DNA of 51,679 bases from Acidobacteriota bacterium (GCA_016184105.1 JACPDI010000017.1:31187-82865), one strand, 5' to 3'. Positions 22,472-31,088 are shown, counted from the stretch's first letter. Numbers and translations are program-made. Notes: a model not told the origin generated them from the sequence alone.

Positions 22472-22808
22472 TCATGATCAGTGTGCCGGGGTTCAGGCGG
22501 CGGAGGTCGGGCTCGGGGTAGGGGGACACGAGGAGGATCACTTCCACGACCGCGCCGCCCCGCGTGACGGGGCCGCGCGACACCCGCGGCGGCCGGCCGC
22601 CGTACAGCCGGGCCAGGCGCGCACGATCGAACAGCGCCGCGCCATCGAACACCTCGGTCGCCGCGACGGGCTCAATCGTCCACGACCGCGCGTCGGAGGA
22701 CGGAAAGCGCTCGCGATAGAACCGCGCCACGGTGTCGATCGAATCTGGCGTGCGCGCAAACCGAAAGCGCGCGGCGCGCCACACACCAGGGCATGAACGG
22801 ACGAGCAT
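22458..22808 (-). CDS. Hypothetical protein with C-terminus altered by the MITE-like element
   Basis: A 116-residue protein with no recognisable family. A segment DTVARFYRERFPSSDARSWTIEP and a beta-rich VTRGGAVVEVILLVSPYPEPD are visible. The last residues, RGQI and the TAG stop, are encoded by the right inverted repeat of the element, so the native C-terminus has been replaced or lost. It is divergent from the porin gene with starts 12 bp apart. The absence of a Shine-Dalgarno and the unusual N-terminus (MLVRSCPGVWRAARFRFAR) leave the start uncertain. Confidence 0.55.
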   Translation of the reverse strand: MLVRSCPGVWRAARFRFARTPDSIDTVARFYRERFPSSDARSWTIEPVAATEVFDGAALFDRARLARLYGGRPPRVSRGPVTRGGAVVEVILLVSPYPEPDLRRLNPGTLIMRGQI

Positions 22809-22814
22809 TATAAT
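22809..22814 (+). promoter_or_regulatory. -10 element giving a leaderless transcript of the porin gene
   Basis: A consensus TATAAT ends five nucleotides before the GTG at 22820. An ATG at 22832 is an in-frame alternative, but neither codon has a Shine-Dalgarno. Confidence 0.5.
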
Positions 22815-22819
22815 CGCGC

Positions 22820-24055
22820 GTGAGCCGCCACATGCTGTCCCGCGCCGTGCTGACTGCCGCGCTCGCCGCCGCGCTCACGCTGAACGCCCCGCCGGCGTCC
22901 GCCCAGTCTCTGCCGGCCTCGCCGCTGGTCTTCGCCAGCGGACGCGTAATCATCGGCGGCGACATCGCCGCGACGATCAGCGAACGCGACGACGTGGGCT
23001 GGTTCAACTACACCGACTACGAGCACGACGCGCTGCGGCTGTTGCGCGTCGGCCTCACGGGCGAATGGCGCATCGCCGGTCGCGTATCCGTCCTGGGCGA
23101 TTTCCGATCGCAAAACGGCGAGGACCTGCAGGCGTTCGCCGCCTTCGTGCGCGTGCGGCCGATTGCCCGCCTGCCCCTCGACGTGCAGGCGGGAAAGATC
23201 CCGCCAACCTTCGGCGCGTTCGGGCGCCGCGTGTATTCAAATGACAACCCGCTGATCGGATACCCGCTCGCCTACCAGTACCTGTTGTCGCTCCGCCCCG
23301 ACGCGATTCCGGCCTCCGCCGACGACCTCCTCCGCATGCGGGCGCGCGGCTGGCGTTCATCCTTCCCGGTCGGGTCCCCCGAGCCGCGTCCGGGAGTGTC
23401 GATCGTCGCGGGGTTCGCATGGGACGCGGGCGTGCAGCTGCGCGGAGGCACCGATCGGCTCCAGGGGGCGATCGCCGTCACGAACGGCTCGCTGTCGACG
23501 CCGCGTTTCTCGGATGACAACGGCGGCAAACAGGTCTCGGGCCGGGTGCAGATTCAGCCGGTCTTCGGCCTGTTCATCGGCGTGTCGGGCGCGCGCGCGG
23601 CCTGGCTGGACAGAAACGTCGAGCGCCGCGTGGCGCCAGGCCAGCCCTCGCCGTCGCAGCGCGCCATGGGGGCCGACGCCGAGTACTCGCGAGGCCACTG
23701 GATCGTGCGCGCCGAGGCCGTTCGCAGCACCTGGACCGTCCCGGGAGTGTTCTCGGCTGCCGGCAAGGTGGATCTGTCCGCCACGGCGGCCTGGATCGAG
23801 GCGCGGTACCGGGCGACGCCGCGCCTTTTCATCGCGGCGCGTGCCGACGGCATGACGTTCTCGAAGATCTCCGGCACGCTGTTCGGCGGGGCCCCCACGG
23901 AATGGGATGCGCCGATCAGCCGGTTCGAACTGGGGGGCGGGTGGTACTTGCAGCGGAATCTCATCGCGAAGGCATCCGTGCAGCGCAACGCACGCGATGG
24001 CGGCCGGCAGGCGAACCGCACGTTCGTCGCGGCGCAGGTCCTCTTCTGGTTCTGA
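22820..24055 (+). CDS. Outer-membrane beta-barrel (porin-like) protein
   Basis: A 411-residue exported protein (signal peptide around MLSRAVLTAALAAALTLNAPPASAQ). The body alternates amphipathic strands and short turns (RLLRVGLTGEWRIAGRVSVLGDFRSQNG; LPLDVQAGKIPPTFGAFGRR; FELGGGWYLQRNLIAKASVQRN) and ends in VLFWF with the terminal Phe of Bam substrates. The pattern is that of a porin or substrate-specific channel; the substrate is not deducible. It leads the operon 22820-27878 and ends one base before the cupredoxin gene, so it is co-translated with the copper protein and the two-component system. Confidence 0.78.
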   Translation: MSRHMLSRAVLTAALAAALTLNAPPASAQSLPASPLVFASGRVIIGGDIAATISERDDVGWFNYTDYEHDALRLLRVGLTGEWRIAGRVSVLGDFRSQNGEDLQAFAAFVRVRPIARLPLDVQAGKIPPTFGAFGRRVYSNDNPLIGYPLAYQYLLSLRPDAIPASADDLLRMRARGWRSSFPVGSPEPRPGVSIVAGFAWDAGVQLRGGTDRLQGAIAVTNGSLSTPRFSDDNGGKQVSGRVQIQPVFGLFIGVSGARAAWLDRNVERRVAPGQPSPSQRAMGADAEYSRGHWIVRAEAVRSTWTVPGVFSAAGKVDLSATAAWIEARYRATPRLFIAARADGMTFSKISGTLFGGAPTEWDAPISRFELGGGWYLQRNLIAKASVQRNARDGGRQANRTFVAAQVLFWF

Positions 24056-24056
24056 G

Positions 24057-24743
24057 ATGACGCGAGCTCTCGCCGCCGTGCTTCTGACGCTTGCCGCCTT
24101 CGCGCTGCCGGTCACGGCCGGCGGGCGCGCCAGCGGCGCGATCCGCGGCCGGATCGAGCTGGAGGAGACGATCTCCGCCATCCAGGCGCGCCCCAACGTC
24201 GGAGACCTCGGCAGCCGCGGGCACCGGGGCATCAGCGTCGATCAGCGGCGCACCGTCGTCTACCTCGAGACGGCGCCCCGCGGCGCATTCGAAGATCGCG
24301 GCGACATGCGCGCCCGCATGGACCAGCGCAACGAGACGTTCGTGCCGCACGTCCTCGCCGTCATGGCGGGCACTACGGTGGAGTTCCTCAACAGCGACCG
24401 GACCTACCACAACGTGTTTTCGCTCTCACGGATCCGGCCCTTCGACCTTGGCCGCTATCCGACGGGCAAGTCCAAGTTCATCCGCTTCGAGCGGCCGGGA
24501 ATCGTCCGAGTGTTCTGCGATATCCACTCGCACATGTCCGCGTTCATCCTCGTGTTCGGGCACCGCTTTTTCGACGTGGCGGCCGCCGATGGCCGCTTCC
24601 GGATCGAGAACGTGCCCCCGGGCACCTACACCGTGGCAGTCTGGAACGAGACGCTGCCGAAGGAATCCACCCATCGCGTCACCGTGCCCGACGAGGGAGG
24701 CGAGGTCGAGCTGAACGTGACGCTCGGCCGCGGGCGGCAGTAG
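24057..24743 (+). CDS. Periplasmic cupredoxin-like protein with carboxypeptidase-regulatory tail
   Basis: A 228-residue exported protein (signal MTRALAAVLLTLAAFALPVTAG). The middle third is a plastocyanin-like fold related to the so-called methylamine utilisation proteins: GTTVEFLNSDRTYHNVFSLS supplies the first His, and GIVRVFCDIHSHMSAFIL supplies the Cys, His and Met expected of a type 1 copper site. The last 60 residues form a CarboxypepD_reg-like repeat (GRFRIENVPPGTYTVAVWNE). It probably carries electrons or copper in the periplasm. The last base of its stop codon is the first base of the kinase GTG, so it is a candidate input protein for that kinase. Confidence 0.85.
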   Translation: MTRALAAVLLTLAAFALPVTAGGRASGAIRGRIELEETISAIQARPNVGDLGSRGHRGISVDQRRTVVYLETAPRGAFEDRGDMRARMDQRNETFVPHVLAVMAGTTVEFLNSDRTYHNVFSLSRIRPFDLGRYPTGKSKFIRFERPGIVRVFCDIHSHMSAFILVFGHRFFDVAAADGRFRIENVPPGTYTVAVWNETLPKESTHRVTVPDEGGEVELNVTLGRGRQ

Positions 24744-26518
24744 TGTCGATCATTTCGTCGCTCAGCAACCGGATCTTCTTCGCGACGGCGCTGCTGGCCG
24801 TCGTCTCGATCGGCGTCGCGGTGTACCGCGTGAACGTCGCGGTGACCGCGCAGGCGGAACGCGAGCTGCAGCGCGGCCTGGATGAAGCGGCCACGCTCGT
24901 CGAAAACTACCGCCGCACGCTCATCGAACATTACCGGCGCGAAGCGCGGCTCATCGCGGACCTACCCAAGCTCAAAGCGGCGGTCGAAACCAACGATCCC
25001 CCGACCGTGGAGCCGATCGCGCGCGAGTACCGGCAGCAGCTCGAGGCCGATCTGTTCGTCATCACAGGGCGCGGCGGGCGGCTGCTGGCGGCGATCGACG
25101 CGCCGGCGGCGGAGCACGTCGCGCGGCTCGACGGCGTGCGCGCCGCGCTCGCCGGGCGCGAGGCAGTGTCGTTCTGGCCGGCGGCCGGTGGCGTGCGAGA
25201 GGTCGTCTCGGTGCCGATCCTGCTGCTGGGCCCCGGAGGACCGGAGCTGTTCGGAACGCTGAACATCGGCTTTGCGCTCGACGCGCGCGCCGCCGCGCGG
25301 CTGAAGGCGCTCACGGCCAGCGAGATCGCGTTCCTGTTCGACGGCGAAATCCAGGCGTCAACCCTTCCGCGCGAGCACTGGCCCGCGATCGCCGACCTGG
25401 CAGGCCGCCCGGACGCCACGCACCGCCAGCTGGATGGCGAGGAGTACGTCGCCGTCAGCCGTGCCCTGCTCCGGGCGTCTCCGGCCAACGGGGGCACACC
25501 CGCGGGAACGACGATCGTCCTGCGATCGCGCACCGAACGGCTGCGCGTGCTGTCCGGCGTGCACAAGGCGCTCGCCGCCACCGCCCTCATCGCGGTGCTG
25601 GCCGCCATCGGCCTGAGCTTCGCGCTCGCGCGCACGGTGACGCGCCCGTTGGGCGTCATCACCAACGCGATGCGCGAACTCGCCTCGTCCGGTGACCTGA
25701 CGCACCGCATTCCAGAGCCACCCGCCACGGCGTGGGACGACGAGGACGCCAAGCTGCTCGCGCGTACCTTCAACACGATGACCGCGTCGATCGCGCGGTT
25801 TCAGCGCGAGGCGGCCCAGCGCGAGCGCCTGTCGTCGCTGGGGCGGCTGTCCACGGTGATCGCGCACGAGATCCGCAACCCGCTGATGATCATCAAGTCC
25901 GCGTTGCGCCCGCTGAAGCGGGAGAGCGCCACGCCGGAGCTGCGCAAGATCGGCGAGGACATCGAGGAAGAGATCGCGCGGCTGAATCGCATCGTGTCGG
26001 ACGTTCTGGACTTTGCCCGCCCGATCCGGTTCGAGCTGGCGCCGGCCGATCTCAACGTGATCTGCCAGGACGCCGCGCGCGCCGTCTGGCCGGAAGGCGC
26101 CGGGCAGGCGCCGGACATCATCGTCGAGCCCGCATTGCCGATCGTCGTCACGGACGCCGAGCGGCTGCGGCACGCGCTGATCAACGTGCTCACCAACGCG
26201 CGGCACGCCGCCGAGGCACACGCCACGCCCGGCCGCGCGGCGCGAGTCTCGCTGACCACCGAACGACGCGGCGCCACGGCGCGAATCACCGTCCGCGACA
26301 ACGGCCCGGGCATCACCGCTGACGCGCTGCCGCGCGTCTTCGAGCCGTTCTTCACGACGAAGCGCACGGGCTCCGGTATCGGCCTGGCCATCGCCAGGAA
26401 TATCATTGAAGGCCTCGGCGGGACGATCGCCGTCGCGGCCAGCGGCGCTCGAGGGACGGCTATTGCCGTCGAGTTGCCGGTGTCGCCGCAGGCGGAAGCG
26501 AGGTCGGTGAGTGCGTAA
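24743..26518 (+). CDS. Membrane sensor histidine kinase (NtrB/PAS-less HAMP type)
   Basis: A 591-residue kinase. A first transmembrane helix (FFATALLAVVSIGVAVYRV) and a second near 280 (ALAATALIAVLAAIGLSFAL) frame a periplasmic sensor region of about 230 residues with a double-Cache-like look (LFVITGRGGRLLAAID; VVSVPILLLGPGGPELFGTLNIGF). HAMP follows (LARTVTRPLGVITNAMRELA), then the H-box IAHEIRNPL with His375, an N-box (LINVLTNARHAAE), G1 (DNGPGI) and G2 (GSGIGLAIARNIIEGLGG). GTG 24743 overlaps the upstream stop. The overlapping downstream NtrC-type gene is its partner. Confidence 0.95.
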   Translation: MSIISSLSNRIFFATALLAVVSIGVAVYRVNVAVTAQAERELQRGLDEAATLVENYRRTLIEHYRREARLIADLPKLKAAVETNDPPTVEPIAREYRQQLEADLFVITGRGGRLLAAIDAPAAEHVARLDGVRAALAGREAVSFWPAAGGVREVVSVPILLLGPGGPELFGTLNIGFALDARAAARLKALTASEIAFLFDGEIQASTLPREHWPAIADLAGRPDATHRQLDGEEYVAVSRALLRASPANGGTPAGTTIVLRSRTERLRVLSGVHKALAATALIAVLAAIGLSFALARTVTRPLGVITNAMRELASSGDLTHRIPEPPATAWDDEDAKLLARTFNTMTASIARFQREAAQRERLSSLGRLSTVIAHEIRNPLMIIKSALRPLKRESATPELRKIGEDIEEEIARLNRIVSDVLDFARPIRFELAPADLNVICQDAARAVWPEGAGQAPDIIVEPALPIVVTDAERLRHALINVLTNARHAAEAHATPGRAARVSLTTERRGATARITVRDNGPGITADALPRVFEPFFTTKRTGSGIGLAIARNIIEGLGGTIAVAASGARGTAIAVELPVSPQAEARSVSA

Positions 26519-27878
26519 GGTCAAGGGCTCGGTCCTCCTGGTCGACGACGAGACGAAGATACGGGTGGCGCTGGCCAGCGCGCTCCGGGAGGAGGGGCAC
26601 GAGGTGCTCGCCACCGGCAGCCCGCGCGAGGCGCAGCAGCTGCTCTCGCAACGGCTCTTCGACGTGCTGGTCGTCGACAACCTCATGCCCGAGCTCACCG
26701 GCCTCGACCTGATTCGCGAGATCGCTGCCGCCACGCCCCTCGCCGACCGGCCGCAGATGATCATGATGACGGCGCACGCCACGATCGAAAGTGCGATCGA
26801 GGCGATGAAGCTCGGCGCCTCCGACTACCTCCAGAAGCCTTTCGCGATCGACGAGCTGCTGGTCATCGTGGACCGCGCGATGAACCTGCAGCGCCTCAGC
26901 ACCGAGCACGGCTACCTGCGGAGCGAGCGCGACCAGGAATTCGGCAACTACGGCATCGTCGGGCGCAGCCGCAAGATCGAAGAGGTCATCCGGACGATCG
27001 ATCTCGTGGCGCAGTCGCGCAGCACGATCCTCGTGACCGGCGAGACCGGCACCGGCAAGGAGCTCGTCGCGCGCGCGATTCACCATCGCAGCGCGCAGCG
27101 CGATATGCCGCTGATCAAGGTGAACTGCGCGGCGATCCCGGACACGTTGCTCGAATCCGAGCTGTTCGGCCACGTCAAGGGTGCGTTTACCGGAGCGGTG
27201 TCGAACAAGAAGGGCAAGTTCGCGCTTGCCGATGGCGGCACGATCTTCCTCGACGAGATCGGCACGATGGCCACCGCGCTCCAGGCGAAGCTGCTGCGCG
27301 TGCTGCAGGAGCGCGAGTTCGAGCCGCTCGGGTCCGAGCGGAGCCAGGCCGTCGACGTCCGCGTGATCGCCGCGACCAACCGCGACCTGCGACAGATGGT
27401 GGCGGACGGAAAGTTCCAGGAAGACCTGTACTACCGCCTCAATGTCATTCCGCTCGCGCTGCCGCCGCTGCGCGAGCGGCGCGACGACATCCCCGTGCTG
27501 GTCGACCACTTCATTCGCAAGCACGCGCAGAGGGCGGGCAAGCGGATCGACGGCATCGAGCCCGCCGCTCTGAAAGCGATGCAGCAGTACGACTGGCCCG
27601 GCAACGTGCGCGAACTCGAGAACGCGCTGGAGCGGGCCGTCGTGCTCTCGACGACGCCGACCATCCAGGCCTCGTCGGTGTTCATGCTCGGTGCGGCCGG
27701 CACGGCAACGCCCGGACTGCCCTCCTTCAACCTGCAGCAGAACCTCGTGTGGGTTGAAAAAGAGACGCTGCGGCGCGCGCTCGAAAGCGCCGGAGGCGTG
27801 AAGAAGGACGCCGCGGAGCTGATGGGCATCAGTCAGCGCGCCATGAGCTATTACCTCACCAAGCACAAGCTGGAATAA
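26511..27878 (+). CDS. Sigma-54-dependent response regulator (NtrC family)
   Basis: A 455-residue activator. The receiver domain has the acidic pair VDDE, Asp56 in VVDNLMPELTG and the Lys in YLQKPF. The AAA+ domain has Walker A GETGTGKE (177-184), the sigma-54 contact loop GAFTGA (224-229), Walker B GTIFLDEIG and the R-finger region. The C-terminal Fis-type helix-turn-helix is AAELMGISQRAMSYYL. GTG 26511 overlaps the kinase stop by eight bases. It needs sigma-54 promoters; I looked for a -24/-12 GG/GC pair upstream of 28042 and 22820 and saw none convincing, so the targets may lie elsewhere. Confidence 0.96.
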   Translation: MRKVKGSVLLVDDETKIRVALASALREEGHEVLATGSPREAQQLLSQRLFDVLVVDNLMPELTGLDLIREIAAATPLADRPQMIMMTAHATIESAIEAMKLGASDYLQKPFAIDELLVIVDRAMNLQRLSTEHGYLRSERDQEFGNYGIVGRSRKIEEVIRTIDLVAQSRSTILVTGETGTGKELVARAIHHRSAQRDMPLIKVNCAAIPDTLLESELFGHVKGAFTGAVSNKKGKFALADGGTIFLDEIGTMATALQAKLLRVLQEREFEPLGSERSQAVDVRVIAATNRDLRQMVADGKFQEDLYYRLNVIPLALPPLRERRDDIPVLVDHFIRKHAQRAGKRIDGIEPAALKAMQQYDWPGNVRELENALERAVVLSTTPTIQASSVFMLGAAGTATPGLPSFNLQQNLVWVEKETLRRALESAGGVKKDAAELMGISQRAMSYYLTKHKLE

Positions 27879-27880
27879 GA

Positions 27881-27937
27881 GGGGTCGGGAGCCTTTTTCG
27901 GCCTGCGTCAGCCGAAAAAGGCTCCCGACCCCTTTTT
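27881..27937 (+). terminator. Perfect 22-bp stem-loop with T-tract after the NtrC gene
   Basis: GGGGTCGGGAGCCTTTTTCG and its exact complement form a 22-bp stem (27881-27902 and 27911-27932) with the 8-nt loop CTGCGTCA, followed by TTTTT. It starts two bases after the TAA stop. It can act as an intrinsic terminator. Its GGGGTC terminus and length also match the palindromic element family of this window, so it is probably a captured repeat doing a terminator's job. Confidence 0.75.
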
Positions 27938-28041
27938 ACGTGCGACGTAAGCCGTTACTGCCAGCGTAACGACTCGCCTTCACAAACCTAAATAAGCCAA
28001 CCATTTAAAGCGCGGCATCCTGCTTGCCATTCGTCAGCCGT

Positions 28042-28530
28042 ATGACAGCAGCACACCCGTCGCTCGTCGTGGTTCGGCTCCTCGAGGCGCTCTCCGTCCC
28101 CGCCATCGTGGGCATGCTCAGCATTGCCACCGCATGCGGTGGTGGCGGGGGCGGCGGCGCCGGTTCCTCCACACCGACCGCCCCATCGCCGGGCGGCGGC
28201 AGCGCCGCGCCGTCGGCGACGATCATGATTGGATCGAGCGTCACGCCGGCAGATGTCCGGATTGACACGGGCGACAGCGTCCGCTTCGTGAACGACTCGT
28301 CGCGGGTACACGAAATCAAGTCGGACCCGCATCCGACTCACGGGAGCTGCCCGCCGATCGACCGCTCCGGCACGCTGCAACCGGGTGCGAGCACGGTGGT
28401 GGGACCGTTCACACTCACGGGCACCTGCCACTACCACGATCACAGCGACCCGGAGAACGCCTCCTTGCGCGGGCAGATCCGCATCGGCGTGGACAGCCCC
28501 GGGCCTGGGCCCGGCTACCTTCGCCCGTAG
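28042..28530 (+). CDS. Small cupredoxin-like lipoprotein (copy 1)
   Basis: A 162-residue predicted lipoprotein: hydrophobic signal (LSVPAIVGMLSIAT) with lipobox Cys in TACGGG, then a Gly/Ser/Pro-rich linker. The mature domain of about 100 residues has a cupredoxin pattern: GDSVRFVNDSSRVHEIKSD, then PHPTHGSCPP and the late TCHYHDHSDP. Candidate copper ligands are the His in VHEI and the Cys/His of CHYHDH; the second Cys (GSCPP) may instead form a disulfide. ATG 28042 is used; a TTG 18 nt upstream is in frame. It shares the H-x-I, PHP and HDH motifs with the gene at 29439, so the two are paralogues around the DUF5777 gene. Confidence 0.82.
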   Translation: MTAAHPSLVVVRLLEALSVPAIVGMLSIATACGGGGGGGAGSSTPTAPSPGGGSAAPSATIMIGSSVTPADVRIDTGDSVRFVNDSSRVHEIKSDPHPTHGSCPPIDRSGTLQPGASTVVGPFTLTGTCHYHDHSDPENASLRGQIRIGVDSPGPGPGYLRP

Positions 28531-28538
28531 GAGTCCTG

Positions 28539-29426
28539 ATGATCATCGCCGCTACGCTTCTGGCGTCACTACTCTCGCTGCCGTTCCCGCTCCCGCAGGC
28601 GACACAGGTCGGGACGGCGGGCGCGCCGTCCCAGGAGATCGATTCGCAGGAAATCGATGCGGACACGGCCGACGCGCGCCTCAATCCGGCCCAGCCCGAT
28701 TTCACGCTCGTGGCCTTGCCCACCGCGCTGCGCGTGCCGAGGCATAAGAGCGCGTTCCGCGTCACGCACCGCTTCACGCGTGCGCTCGGCCAGGGGGACT
28801 TTGGCGATCTCACGTCGGACCTGTTCGGGCTCGACTCCGGGGCCCAGATCGGGCTCGAGTACCGGGTCGGCGTCATCCGGGGCGGCCAGATCGGCGTACA
28901 CCGCACGAACGACAAGACGATCCAGCTCTTCGGACAGTACGACCTGGTGCGCCAGGTGGAGGGCCGGCCGCTCGGCGTCGCGGCGTACGTGTCGGTGGAC
29001 GGCACCAACAACTTCCGGGACCGCTATTCGCCGGCGCTCGCCGCCGTGCTCTCACGCGAGTTCGGCAGGCGCGGCGCCGTGTACGTGGAGCCCATCTGGG
29101 TCGGCAACAGCAACCCGTCGGACGACACGGCCAACACCGCGGCGGAGGACGACAGCACGTTTCTGCTCGGCGTCGGCGCGCGGCTGCGCGTGCGGCCCAC
29201 CGTCTATCTCGTCGGCGAATTCACCCCGCGGGTCGCCGGCTTCGATCCCGGCGTGAACCAGGCCAGCGTCGCGATCGAAAAACGCGCGGGCGGCCACGCG
29301 TTCCAGCTCAATTTCTCGAACGCCTTCGGCACGACCATGGGGCAGATTGCCCGCGGCGGCCCCAGGGCGTTCGACGGCGGCAGCAACTGGTATCTCGGCT
29401 TCAACATCTCGCGCAAGTTCTTCTGA
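28539..29426 (+). CDS. DUF5777-like outer-membrane beta-barrel protein
   Basis: A 295-residue exported protein (signal MIIAATLLASLLSLPFPLPQA). It has the DUF5777 look: LVALPTALRVPRHKSAFRVTHRFTR, then repeated amphipathic strands (QIGLEYRVGVIRGGQIGVHRT; GVAAYVSVDGTNNF; FLLGVGARLRVRPTVYLVGEFTPR) and a terminal WYLGFNISRKFF with the Phe end signal. DUF5777 genes commonly accompany cupredoxin or cytochrome genes in Bacteroidetes and Acidobacteria. It starts 8 nt after copy 1 of the cupredoxin lipoproteins and ends 12 nt before copy 2, so the three form one transcription unit. Confidence 0.85.
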   Translation: MIIAATLLASLLSLPFPLPQATQVGTAGAPSQEIDSQEIDADTADARLNPAQPDFTLVALPTALRVPRHKSAFRVTHRFTRALGQGDFGDLTSDLFGLDSGAQIGLEYRVGVIRGGQIGVHRTNDKTIQLFGQYDLVRQVEGRPLGVAAYVSVDGTNNFRDRYSPALAAVLSREFGRRGAVYVEPIWVGNSNPSDDTANTAAEDDSTFLLGVGARLRVRPTVYLVGEFTPRVAGFDPGVNQASVAIEKRAGGHAFQLNFSNAFGTTMGQIARGGPRAFDGGSNWYLGFNISRKFF

Positions 29427-29438
29427 GGGGGAAAACGG

Positions 29439-29846
29439 ATGCGCTCGAGGGTCATTTCCGGAGCCGTCATGACGGCGGTCCTGGCGGGAGCGGTCGCCGC
29501 ATGCGGGGGCGGTGGTGGCGGGTCGTCGCCGACCGCTCCCTCCGGTGGGGGCGGAGGCGGGACGGGACCTGTCGGCGCGACGGTCACGATCACGTCGACC
29601 GGCACGAACAGCGTGACCGTGAACGTCGGTCAGTCGGTGGCCATCGTGAACAACGATTCGCGCACGCACAACATCGCTTCGAATCCGCACCCGGCGCACA
29701 CCGACTGCCCCGCGCTCAACGTGGGAATCCTGTCGCCGGGCCAATCAAAGACGACCGCCGCGTTCACCGCGGCACGCACGTGCGGGTTCCACGACCACGA
29801 CGATCCGGGCGATTCGCGCTGGATGGCGCAAGTGACGGTTCGGTAG
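29439..29846 (+). CDS. Small cupredoxin-like lipoprotein (copy 2)
   Basis: A 135-residue predicted lipoprotein with signal MTAVLAGAVAAC, lipobox Cys and a Gly-rich linker. The mature domain matches copy 1 motif by motif: VGQSVAIVNNDSRTHNIASN, PHPAHTDCPALN, a GILSPGQS turn and RTCGFHDHDDPGD. Both Cys and the three His positions are conserved between the copies, which favours a real metal site. A GAGGGGGAA ribosome binding site precedes the ATG. It closes the locus; the following 467 bp hold no intact gene. Confidence 0.85.
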   Translation: MRSRVISGAVMTAVLAGAVAACGGGGGGSSPTAPSGGGGGGTGPVGATVTITSTGTNSVTVNVGQSVAIVNNDSRTHNIASNPHPAHTDCPALNVGILSPGQSKTTAAFTAARTCGFHDHDDPGDSRWMAQVTVR

Positions 29847-30099
29847 GCAGCCGCGGCGGCTCGCCTGCCAACGAGTGGGAGAAATGGCGGGGTTTGTGTT
29901 GGCGCGGATGGGCCGCGGCAGCAGCTCCGGCAGCCCCGCCACTCCCAGTTCCTTGAAGCGCTGCGCGCCGGGTGCTGGGTGCGGCACGAGCCGCAGGGGA
30001 GGACGACAGCGACTATTTGACAACGTTGCAGGATTCATGTAGAAACGCCGAACGTCGCACCGCCCGTACGCGGTCGGCGGCCAGCAGATCCTGTCCGGT

Positions 30100-30275
30100 C
30101 CATGAGCACGGTGGCGCGCATCCAGCCGCGTGATCGGATCCTCACCGCCGTCGGGGCGCCGGCTGACAAGGCCGCCGCCTTCACCCCGCATTGACGCGAG
30201 GACCAGGGATCTTACGGCGTCGTTGCACGACCTGACCGGCCGGACGCTGTACACCGTGGAGCTGCCACCGGACTA
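30100..30275 (+). pseudogene. Possible decayed coding remnant in a 467-bp non-coding gap
   Basis: The gap 29847-30313 contains no convincing intact gene. Within it, ATG 30100 opens a 30-codon frame (MSTVARIQPRDRILTAVGAP...) that stops at TGA; in another frame the sequence continues with coding character to a TAA at about 30275 (SLHDLTGRTLYTVELPPD). This looks like the end of a gene broken by a frameshift. The family is not recognisable and the call is tentative. A short AT-richer stretch near 30015-30045 might be a promoter. Confidence 0.25.
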
Positions 30276-30313
30276 AACGGGGTCGCCGATGTGCGCGGCG
30301 GCGCCGGGATTCG

Positions 30314-31084
30314 CTACGTGCCGCTGAACTTCGGCCTTCGCTTCTCGAGGAATGCGGTGGCGCCCTCCTGCTTGTCGTCCGAGTCGAAGCAGATCGCCTG
30401 CGCGAGGGTTTCGATCAGAAGGCCGGAATCGAGGTCGACGCGCGCCGAGGCATTCAGCGACAGCTTCGCCAGGCGCGCCGCCAGCGGTCCGAGACGCAGG
30501 ATGCGGTTGGCGACATCACGCGCGCGCGCCATCAGCTCGGCCGGCGGCGCGATGACAGACACGAGGCCGAACTCGAGCGCGCGCTGCGCGTCGATGATTT
30601 CGCCGGTCAGGATCATGTGCTTCGCGCGTCCGAGGCCGATCGTCCTCGGCAGCCGCTGCGTCGCTCCCGCCGCCGGGATGATCCCGAGGTTCAGCTCCGG
30701 CTGCCCGAACTTCGCCGTTTCCGACGCGACACGGATATCGCACGCCAGCGCGAGCTCGCACCCTCCGCCCACGGCGTAGCCGTTGACCGCCGCGATCGTG
30801 GGCCGCGGGAATCGCTCCACCGCTGAACACAACGACGAGTTGATCGCCGCCAGGCCGTCCTCGAGCGTGCGACGGCGAATGTCGTTGATGTCGGCGCCCG
30901 AGACAAACGCCTGGTCCCCCGCCCCGGTGATGATCAGCACGCCGACCGAGCCGTCGCGCCCCAGCTCCTGCAACGCCGCGTGGCACTCGTTGACCGTTTC
31001 GAGGTTGAGCGCGTTCCTCACCTCGGGCCGGTCAATCGTGAGCGTGGCAATCTGCCCGTCGATTTCTACCGAGATGTTCCCCAT
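30314..31084 (-). CDS. Enoyl-CoA hydratase/isomerase family protein
   Basis: A 256-residue crotonase. It has the oxyanion-hole segments FVSGADINDI and AAVNGYAVGGGCELALACD, and the catalytic Glu region ETAKFGQPELNLGIIPAAGATQRLPRTIG; both Glu positions expected of a true hydratase (GCELAL, QPELNL) are present. The C-terminal trimerisation helix ends EGATAFLEKRRPKFSGT, very close to the PaaF/EchA consensus. It hydrates 2-enoyl-CoA to 3-hydroxyacyl-CoA. The next upstream gene encodes the enzyme for the following step, a 3-hydroxyacyl-CoA dehydrogenase. Confidence 0.95.
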   Translation of the reverse strand: MGNISVEIDGQIATLTIDRPEVRNALNLETVNECHAALQELGRDGSVGVLIITGAGDQAFVSGADINDIRRRTLEDGLAAINSSLCSAVERFPRPTIAAVNGYAVGGGCELALACDIRVASETAKFGQPELNLGIIPAAGATQRLPRTIGLGRAKHMILTGEIIDAQRALEFGLVSVIAPPAELMARARDVANRILRLGPLAARLAKLSLNASARVDLDSGLLIETLAQAICFDSDDKQEGATAFLEKRRPKFSGT

Positions 31085-31088
31085 CCCT

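Noticed and set aside
27881-27937. Reading the 22-bp hairpin as an ordinary intrinsic terminator only
   Set aside because: The stem is longer and more perfect than typical terminators and shares its GGGGTC end with the other palindromic elements, so both roles are kept.
27938-28041. A sigma-54 promoter ahead of the first cupredoxin lipoprotein gene
   Set aside because: No GG and GC dinucleotides at -24/-12 spacing with a TTGC-like element were found; a short CGTTAC-N7-GTAACG repeat is present but too small to interpret.
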